Origin: an uncultured Croceitalea sp.
Lineage (GTDB): Bacteria > Bacteroidota > Bacteroidia > Flavobacteriales > Flavobacteriaceae
Length of the DNA stretch: 64,000 bases
Assembly: GCA_947494805.1 (NCBI GenBank)
Contig: CANLWK010000001.1
Coordinates: forward strand, 496,001-560,000
Direction: 5' to 3'
The notes below the pieces were generated by a model. The model was not told the DNA's origin. It ran no database searches and saw only the letters and a list, made by a program, of their open reading frames with translations. Made by a program: the position numbers and the translations under genes. Positions 58,611 to 64,000 of this stretch are shown in pieces; position 1 is the stretch's first letter, and each line of letters starts with the position of its first letter.

Positions 58611-58652
58611 GTAGTGTTCCAAACAGGTGCTTTTAAAACAAAGCATTACTTG
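58611..58652 (+). repeat. RHS-array repeat R5, 5' fragment
   Basis: GTAGTGTTCCAAACAGGTGC and the following ~20 bp match R4 and R1, then similarity ends. It marks the distal boundary of the array; the SRPBCC gene follows in chromosome-like sequence. Confidence 0.75.
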
Positions 58653-58751
58653 AAACCACTGCAGAGCAGGGATACCCTAATCGGGTTGTGTAGCACTGTA
58701 TGTGGTTAAAAATCAATACTTTTAATAGGTCAACCAAAAAACAAAAACAGT

Positions 58752-59183
58752 ATGGAAACTTTTGCCATCTACCACGACCTGACCATCAATGCCGCTGTCG
58801 ACCGTGTTTTTGATGCCATCGCACAACCTGAACACTTGGTGAATTGGTGGCCCTTAAAATGTTCGGGGGAACCCAAGCTTGGGGCCACGTACAACTTCAA
58901 CTTTACTGATGCCTATGATTGGTACGGGGAGGTTTCTTCTGTAGCACTGAACGAACATCTGCATATCAAGATGACCCAATCAGATGCCAATTGGAATGAC
59001 ACCTCGTTCGGTTTTGACCTAGCGCCCCATAACACCACCGTAAAACTAAAGTTTTGGCATAAAGGGTGGCCCGCTTGCAATGATGAATACCGGCAATCTT
59101 CTTTTTGTTGGGCCATATTGCTGCAGGGCCTAAAAAACTACGTTGAGAAGGGTGCCATTGTGCCCTTTGAAGAACGCGAATAA
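58752..59183 (+). CDS. SRPBCC/AHSA1-family protein
   Basis: 143 aa with the START/Bet v1-like fold of the AHSA1 group: FAIYHDLTINAAVDRVFDAI, then PEHLVNWWPLKCSGEPKLGA, and a C-terminal helix SFCWAILLQGLKNYVEKGA. These bind hydrophobic ligands or partner proteins; no specific ligand can be named. It follows the end of the RHS array by about 100 bp and converges with the secretion operon. Confidence 0.8.
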   Translation: METFAIYHDLTINAAVDRVFDAIAQPEHLVNWWPLKCSGEPKLGATYNFNFTDAYDWYGEVSSVALNEHLHIKMTQSDANWNDTSFGFDLAPHNTTVKLKFWHKGWPACNDEYRQSSFCWAILLQGLKNYVEKGAIVPFEERE

Positions 59184-59244
59184 TGTTGTTGGCAAGGCCG
59201 CATTATTTTTTTAAGATGGTCCAGCGTCTTAAATAGCGTAGGCA

Positions 59245-60381
59245 TCAACCCCCCAATACACTGCCCAGTTTGAACATGGGCAGGTACATGGCCACTAAGA
59301 TCACACCTACAAAAATGCCCACGATCAAAATGATAAAGGGTTCTAACAATGTGGACAACAGCTTTGACTTTTGTTGCACCTCAATGGTATACTGTTCGTT
59401 GAGGCGCTCAAAAATAAACTCGGTCTGATTGGTCTCTTCGGCAACCTTGACCAGTGATATCATTTTATGGTCGAACAGTTTGTGCCCTTTTAGGGCCAGG
59501 CTGAGGTGCTGCCCCCTAAGAATTTGTGCCGACACCGCATCAAGTGCGCGCTTGAGTGGTACAAAGGCAATCATTTTACTGGCCAGTTCAATACCGGTCA
59601 GCATGGGTACTTTTGAGGCCGTGAGCAAACTTAGGGCCCGCGTGAACTGCGATAGGTACACTGCTTTTAAGAACGACCCCACATACGGCACCTTTAACAG
59701 CAGGTAGTCCCTTTTTTCACGAAACCATGGGTTCTTGAACAAGAATTTTCGCAAAATGATGATTGCCAGTAGCACTAGCAATAACAGCCAACCGTAGTCT
59801 TTGACCATGTTTGATGCGGCCACGATCCATTCGGTGATCCAGGGCAGATCCACATTGTTCTGTTTAAAAATGTCTTCAAACATGGGTACGACCAATCGTA
59901 ACATGAAAATGATGACCAATAGGGCCGTAATGAGAATGATAATAGGGTAGGTGAGGGCATTGATGAGGTTTCGGCGCTGTTCGTTCTTGCGTGCAAAAAA
60001 GGTGCCCAGTTCGGTGACAATGTCGGTCAGGGTGCCCGATTCTTCCCCTATCTTTAAAGAATAGTATTCGTATTCAGTAAAATCATTGTTTTTTTCAATG
60101 GTTTCGGAAAGACTTTTTCCTGCTACGAGCCCTTGGACCATGGTCGTATACAATAATTTTTGCTTTTCTTTTTTTTGCCCTTCCTCAATTAACGAAAGTC
60201 CCTCTTTTAAGTTGATGCCCGCTTTGAGCAACACACCGAGTTCGGTATAAAAATCTTCTTTCTTCTTGTTTGAAAATGATTTTCCGAACAGGTGTATCTC
60301 TTTTTGAAGCAGGCCTGTCAGTGCCCCATCATTGGTTTTTGCAGCTTGTTCCGCTTTGGTATCCTGTAGTTTAAATCCCAT
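59245..60381 (-). CDS. Type II secretion / type IV pilus inner-membrane platform protein (GspF/PilC-like)
   Basis: 378 aa with two GspF domains. The first has FYTELGVLLKAGINLKEGLS and YEYYSLKIGEESGTLTDIVT; the second has LSQFTRALSLLTASKVPMLT and SLVKVAEETNQTEFIFERLN. Three membrane segments are visible, including LINALTYPIIILITALLVII and the C-terminal LEPFIILIVGIFVGVILVAM. It anchors the pseudopilus assembly machine. It is the last gene of the operon; its start overlaps the stop of the pseudopilin gene. Confidence 0.92.
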   Translation of the reverse strand: MGFKLQDTKAEQAAKTNDGALTGLLQKEIHLFGKSFSNKKKEDFYTELGVLLKAGINLKEGLSLIEEGQKKEKQKLLYTTMVQGLVAGKSLSETIEKNNDFTEYEYYSLKIGEESGTLTDIVTELGTFFARKNEQRRNLINALTYPIIILITALLVIIFMLRLVVPMFEDIFKQNNVDLPWITEWIVAASNMVKDYGWLLLLVLLAIIILRKFLFKNPWFREKRDYLLLKVPYVGSFLKAVYLSQFTRALSLLTASKVPMLTGIELASKMIAFVPLKRALDAVSAQILRGQHLSLALKGHKLFDHKMISLVKVAEETNQTEFIFERLNEQYTIEVQQKSKLLSTLLEPFIILIVGIFVGVILVAMYLPMFKLGSVLGG

Positions 60382-60842
60382 TAGTTCATATAGATTATGG
60401 CAGCATTTTCGCGATACACAAAGACCTGTTTTTGTCCGGATTCTTTGTTGGTCTCCAATTCAATGGCGTCAATCATGCCATCGGTAACGGCCGTCCCATC
60501 AAAATAAAATGTTTTAGCGGCCAGATCAATGTTAAAAGTGTCTTGTTGGCGCACCACATAATCTTCCATAAAGGTATAGCGCACCGTATCGATCGCGCTG
60601 CTCAAGTGCAGGTGCTCGTCACCCATATTGAAATTCAGGTATTGGTAGGTTCTAAAGTCACGCCACAGTGCTTGTTTTAAAAGGTTCAGTTCGGTGGTCT
60701 TCTGATAGTTTTGCCGTGAACCGTTCATTTGTTGCTGTACCAGATTTAAGACCGAAAATGCCAGGCCCACCACAACCACCGTCAGCAACAGCACGACCAA
60801 CAGTTCACTTAGGGTAAATGCCTTTAGTTTTTTGACCTTCAT
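60381..60842 (-). CDS. Type IV pilin-like / pseudopilin protein
   Basis: 153 aa from ATG at 60842; a longer frame overlaps the neighbour and lacks a signal. The N-terminus MKVKKLKAFTLSELLVVLLL is a class III prepilin signal (basic leader, F-T-L-x-E, hydrophobic helix), though the residue before F is Ala rather than Gly. The mature domain is short and beta-rich. It should be cut by a prepilin peptidase and enter the pseudopilus. It overlaps the upstream pilin by 4 bp. Confidence 0.85.
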   Translation of the reverse strand: MKVKKLKAFTLSELLVVLLLTVVVVGLAFSVLNLVQQQMNGSRQNYQKTTELNLLKQALWRDFRTYQYLNFNMGDEHLHLSSAIDTVRYTFMEDYVVRQQDTFNIDLAAKTFYFDGTAVTDGMIDAIELETNKESGQKQVFVYRENAAIIYMN

Positions 60843-61174
60843 TGTTTTAGGGGGATATAGGTGGTGACTTCTTTCTTTAATGCATCTTGCTTGGCACTGA
60901 GCTGAACCATCGGCCGCCCGTTGTTGTCTTGTTCTAATACCATGATCTCCCAATCTTTCCAGGTTTCGGCATGTGGCAATGGCAAACGCTGGTTGAGGTA
61001 ACGGTATTCCAATTTTTTTAGCTGTTGGTCCAAGCCGGTAACATCATTTTTACTTTGGGCGGCAAGCAACGAGTTCATTATCAAACTGGCGACCATAAAA
61101 ACGATGACCAGCAGTACCGTGGCCACCATGGTCTCCATCAATGTTGAGCTTTTTAGTTTTTTTAATAGAGCCAT
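60839..61174 (-). CDS. Small prepilin-like protein
   Basis: 111 aa. MALLKKLKSSTLMETMVATV has a basic leader, Ser-Ser-Thr-Leu-Met-Glu and a hydrophobic stretch, a divergent prepilin signal with the key Glu5. The remainder is short and charged, with KLEYRYLNQRLPLPHAETWK. It may be a minor pseudopilin (GspI/J-like). It overlaps the gene before by 13 bp and the gene after by 4 bp. Confidence 0.75.
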   Translation of the reverse strand: MALLKKLKSSTLMETMVATVLLVIVFMVASLIMNSLLAAQSKNDVTGLDQQLKKLEYRYLNQRLPLPHAETWKDWEIMVLEQDNNGRPMVQLSAKQDALKKEVTTYIPLKQ

Positions 61175-62433
61175 GTCATTACCTTTTTTTCAGTGGTGTA
61201 TCGTTCTAGACCAAGACCGGCAAATTGTGCGTTTAGTGGAGCTCGTTGTATCGTCGCATTATAGATATGGTTTTGGTAGATGCTTCCATTTTCAATGGCC
61301 ATAAAGCCATTGGTATAGGCACTGCCCACGACTTCACCCTTGAGTTCCAGAGTTTTTTCGCAATAAAGTTGCCCAATGACCACGGCCTTTTGATGTACCT
61401 TGACCTGCGGATAAAAGGTACGTTCCCTTGACCCCCCTTTATAGATGACCGTACCTTTGACCGTACTGCCCGGACCAATGGACAATGGGGCTGCATCTAA
61501 CAGCTGTTTTTGTACGCTGCCCGATTTTTCATTCACAACGAGCGAAGAGGGATAATTCAACAAACAGCCTTTGCCCACGCTGATCCGTTTTGAGGCAATG
61601 GCCTGAAAACGCCCAATGGTATTGTCTTGAACTGAAATTACAGGGGCAGCGAGTACAATGTCTTTTAAATTTGAAGAAGCGTCAACACGAATTTCACGCG
61701 TGGCCATAACGACAAAATTTCCCGTGAGCCGTATGGCACTTAAATCTATCGCATCGCCCACCACATATAGCGTAGGTTCTAAAAAGGAGTTGGTGTATTC
61801 AGTATTTTTAGCTAGCCCACTTAGGGTCTGGACACTGTTCGGCACAAACGCAGCGCACAATTGGCGAATGTTGTCGGTAATGCCCGTGGGCATTTTTGGC
61901 AGTCCGGGCCGGCTTTTTTCCACTTTACCGTAGATCAATCGATCACCAAAATAGGCATTGCCCGAAATGTTGCCCGGCCGCACCCCCTGCTCGGGCAAAA
62001 TGGCCTTGCCCTCGATCTTGGTCTTTCCGGTGACCACAAGCGGTCTTTGGTTTTCGGCCACATATAGCGCGGGCGTATTTTCATCAATGCCATGGCCCAC
62101 CAGTGCCACGGTTTGAAAACGTTGTTTTTGAAAAGACGACCTTACGGTGTACAGATCAAAAACGCCCCATACCTTATTTGTGATCACAGTGGTTATGGTA
62201 TTTTCTTCAACAGTATTCCTTTGGCCCAATGCTGAGCCGGCCCCTTGCCTCAAGTTATTTTTTAGGGTATTGGTGTTATGGGCGACCATCGCAATAAAAC
62301 GGTTCGTTTTTTTCTGAAACAACAGATGGCCATGGCTTAAAAGCACAAAAGACAATAAGAGCACGGCAATCAACGCACCAACGAACAGCACAAACTGTAG
62401 CGAGCCCGCCCTGACTTTTTTAAAAGGTAACAT
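61162..62433 (-). CDS. Membrane-anchored beta-helix-like protein of the pilus/secretion operon
   Basis: 423 aa. The start KKVRAGSLQFVLFVGALIAV is one N-terminal membrane helix, PilX-like in position but without a clear prepilin site. From about 130 on, the sequence is repetitive and beta-rich (TGKTKIEGKAILPEQGVRPG, VGDAIDLSAIRLTGNFVVMA, PLSIGPGSTVKGTVIYKGG), like a right-handed beta-helix or bactofilin-type solenoid. Probably an extracytoplasmic structural part. One-base overlap with the gene before. Confidence 0.65.
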   Translation of the reverse strand: MLPFKKVRAGSLQFVLFVGALIAVLLLSFVLLSHGHLLFQKKTNRFIAMVAHNTNTLKNNLRQGAGSALGQRNTVEENTITTVITNKVWGVFDLYTVRSSFQKQRFQTVALVGHGIDENTPALYVAENQRPLVVTGKTKIEGKAILPEQGVRPGNISGNAYFGDRLIYGKVEKSRPGLPKMPTGITDNIRQLCAAFVPNSVQTLSGLAKNTEYTNSFLEPTLYVVGDAIDLSAIRLTGNFVVMATREIRVDASSNLKDIVLAAPVISVQDNTIGRFQAIASKRISVGKGCLLNYPSSLVVNEKSGSVQKQLLDAAPLSIGPGSTVKGTVIYKGGSRERTFYPQVKVHQKAVVIGQLYCEKTLELKGEVVGSAYTNGFMAIENGSIYQNHIYNATIQRAPLNAQFAGLGLERYTTEKKVMTWLY

Positions 62434-62888
62434 TATTGTAAGGTTATGGTTTCCGTTCGCCCGTCATAGCGCACACGAATCGTTTGTGCGGATCCGTTCA
62501 ATAGTTTGACCTTGTCCATGGTCTGGCCTATTTTCATCAAAAACTGTTTGCCCTCAATGGTCACAAAGAACACGCTCTTTTTTCGGTCTTTGTTCGCAAT
62601 GGATCCGGTGTAGGCGATAGCACGCTTTGGTGCGGTCGCTTTAACCGACTTGACCTTAGGCCTTGTTTTTTTGGCAACGGGCAAGGTACCCAAAAAGGGA
62701 TCGCGGTAGTTGGCAACAATATGGAACGTATCTTTTTCAATAGCGGCCATGGGCTTAAAATCAATATTTTCAATACGCGTTTCCTGAGGCGCTTCCGGAG
62801 TTATGGCGTTGAAGATTTTGAGGCCTATGAGTCCCCAAATGACCAGTACGGTGCCCAATAGTATATATGTTCTTGTATTCTTGCTCAA
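62433..62888 (-). CDS. GspC/PilP-like accessory protein
   Basis: 151 aa: one N-terminal membrane helix (ILLGTVLVIWGLIGLKIFNA), a periplasmic linker with NYRDPFLGTLPVAKK, where RDPF resembles the motif before the HR domain of GspC/PilP, and a small beta domain (YTGSIANKDRKKSVFFVTIE, GQTMDKVKLLNGSAQTIRV). It likely links the inner-membrane platform to the secretin. Gap of one base to the lipoprotein gene upstream. Confidence 0.65.
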   Translation of the reverse strand: MSKNTRTYILLGTVLVIWGLIGLKIFNAITPEAPQETRIENIDFKPMAAIEKDTFHIVANYRDPFLGTLPVAKKTRPKVKSVKATAPKRAIAYTGSIANKDRKKSVFFVTIEGKQFLMKIGQTMDKVKLLNGSAQTIRVRYDGRTETITLQ

Positions 62889-62889
62889 A

Positions 62890-63582
62890 CTAGTTTATGG
62901 TAAAACTGAAGGCTTCACTATCATCACTTTCATTGCCTGCGGCATCAAAGGCTTTTACAAACCAATAGTAGGTGCCCGTGGCAAAGCTTGCCGAATAGGT
63001 TTTATTGGCACCGATATCTTTGCCCACACTGGTGGTCAGTGATGCATCAGAGAAAAAGTAGATGCTGTCACGTTCTGCAGTGCCGGGTACATCGGTGCGC
63101 GTCCAACTGAAATTGACCACGGCGGCATCTTGCTCGGTACCATCGACGGGAGCGACCAACTGGGGCGTATTCGGTGGTGTCACGTCAAGGTCTTCGTCAC
63201 CATTCACCGTAAAACCATTGGTAAAATAAGCGGTTTCAAAACCGCCGTTCAATGCTTTTACACGCCATTGGTACTGTCCGTTGACCAAGGTTTGCTGCAC
63301 TTGCGTCTTCACATTGCCGAGCGTATCAACGGCCAGGGTGCTGTCCAGTACGATTTGCTGTGCATTTTCGAAATCGGGCCGCGCCAACTGAAAGCGGTAC
63401 GAACGTGCTTCTTCAATACCGTTCCAATTAAAATTCACGGTATTGGTGGTCAAAACCACATCATTCAAAGGGGCCAGTACGGTTACCGTCTCGTTTGAGA
63501 TGTCCACTTCTTCTAAAATATCTTCACAACTGGCACAGAGCACTATACCAATAAAAATTGCGATGAGGTAGGTAGGTTTCAT
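62890..63582 (-). CDS. Fibronectin-III-like lipoprotein
   Basis: 230 aa. The lipoprotein signal ends LCASCED. Two FN3-like beta domains follow: LNDVVLTTNTVNFNWNGIEE with YRFQLARPDF, and VNFSWTRTDVPGTAERDSIY with FATGTYYWFVKAFDAAGNES. It would sit in the outer membrane, possibly as an assembly or substrate-contact factor for the secretion system; the operon position is the only functional clue. Confidence 0.75.
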   Translation of the reverse strand: MKPTYLIAIFIGIVLCASCEDILEEVDISNETVTVLAPLNDVVLTTNTVNFNWNGIEEARSYRFQLARPDFENAQQIVLDSTLAVDTLGNVKTQVQQTLVNGQYQWRVKALNGGFETAYFTNGFTVNGDEDLDVTPPNTPQLVAPVDGTEQDAAVVNFSWTRTDVPGTAERDSIYFFSDASLTTSVGKDIGANKTYSASFATGTYYWFVKAFDAAGNESDDSEAFSFTIN

Positions 63583-63583
63583 T

Positions 63584-64000
63584 TTAAAATTTTAGGTATG
63601 ACTTATCCGACTTTATTTTAGAAGCCTTCAGATAGGTGTTTTTAGGGCATTTTTCATCTTCATCGACCATATTTTCAATACGCCTATTGTGGTATTGGTC
63701 CTCACCCCAACAAAAGGAGTTCAGCACATAGTTGAATATGGGCAGGTCTTTTAACAGATAGATGCGTTCCTTTTCGCCTTGGTTCAATACCAAAATGATG
63801 TTGTCGAACTTATCTTTCTCTAATTTGGCGGCATACGTCTGCCCAAATTCATTGATTTCAATTTCGGTGAGGGCTATATCGACGGCGGTCACGAATTTAT
63901 GGGTATTGTCCAAGCTGAGGTATTGCCGCATCTCTTCATGCGCATCATTGTTGAGCATATGGGTCAGCCCAATTTTGTCTTGCAATTGCAGGCGTATGTA
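63584..64000 (-). CDS. Protein of unknown function, start outside window
   Basis: The frame is open to the window end (YIRLQLQDKIGLTHMLNNDA at the first visible residues) and stops at 63584; about 138 residues are seen. Acidic, mixed alpha/beta, with VTAVDIALTEIEINEFGQTY and FDNIILVLNQGEKERIYLLK. No family recognised. It ends one base before the FN3 lipoprotein start, so it is in the same operon, upstream. Confidence 0.6.
   Translation of the reverse strand, partial: YIRLQLQDKIGLTHMLNNDAHEEMRQYLSLDNTHKFVTAVDIALTEIEINEFGQTYAAKLEKDKFDNIILVLNQGEKERIYLLKDLPIFNYVLNSFCWGEDQYHNRRIENMVDEDEKCPKNTYLKASKIKSDKSYLKF

Noticed and set aside
55748-58652. R1-R5 array as a CRISPR or as attC cassettes
   Set aside because: Spacing is irregular and gene-sized, repeats are ~180 bp with a terminator, and no box pairing across genes of the integron type is seen.

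Overview
The window looks like chromosomal DNA of a marine-type flavobacterium (Bacteroidota, Flavobacteriaceae; genus not resolved). The evidence is promoters of the TAnnTTTG type, weak ribosome binding sites, a DnaE with an N-terminal DnaQ-type exonuclease, an rpsP with a long acidic tail followed by rimM, a BfmA/BtgA-type mobilization protein, an IntDOT-like tyrosine recombinase, and YD-repeat proteins with DUF6443-type architecture.

Layout. (1) 1-9475: a small-molecule catabolic cluster with two PuuE-like deacetylases, a BASS-type transporter, two SDRs, a lipoprotein, an alpha/beta hydrolase, a zinc-free NADPH oxidoreductase, a VOC protein, a nitrilase-fold protein and a MarR regulator. 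A TAGTTAAT/ATTAACTA inverted motif precedes two of its transcription units and is the likely MarR operator. (2) 9476-10311: decayed DNA with a degenerate attachment site and a second copy of a Fic operator. (3) 10312-28087: a genomic island of about 17.8 kb in the 3' end of tRNA-Asp(GTC). It is bounded by an exact 22-bp repeat, and its tyrosine recombinase lies beside the intact tRNA. (4) 28211-44462: housekeeping and repair genes, namely DUF58, trxA, dnaE, rpsP-rimM, trmN6-like, a glutaryl-CoA dehydrogenase, a Tat-exported class V aminotransferase, and a dinB-dnaE2 mutagenesis pair. (5) 44985-58652: a secreted YD-repeat/RHS polymorphic-toxin locus with a trailing array of immunity-like genes separated by a repeated terminator-bearing element. 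(6) 58752-64000: an SRPBCC protein and a tightly packed operon for a type II secretion / type IV pilus-like system (GspF, two pseudopilins, accessory proteins) that runs off the window.

The island is a defence island. Next to its left end is a complete retron: operator and promoter, structured ncRNA with a1/a2 ends, a 78-aa protein, an XRE regulator and a retron reverse transcriptase. Then comes a four-gene operon encoding a PLD-family nuclease, a type IIG Eco57I-like restriction-methyltransferase, an Mrr-like nuclease and a DUF2779 double-nuclease protein. A self-regulated DUF4172-Fic AMPylase follows. Next is an array of single-gene cassettes (a RES-domain protein, a possible HEPN protein, a PD-(D/E)XK-like protein and one gene broken by a stop codon). 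Imperfect palindromes separate them, and their ends match in the way integron cassettes do, although no integron integrase is visible. The island closes with a mobilization gene, hairpin-rich DNA and the integrase.

The most unusual signals are the integron-like cassette array, the four-gene nuclease operon, the retron, the telomere-like heptamer repeats between dinB and dnaE2, and the immunity-gene array behind the RHS toxin. All family calls come from reading motifs; no database search or structure prediction was run.
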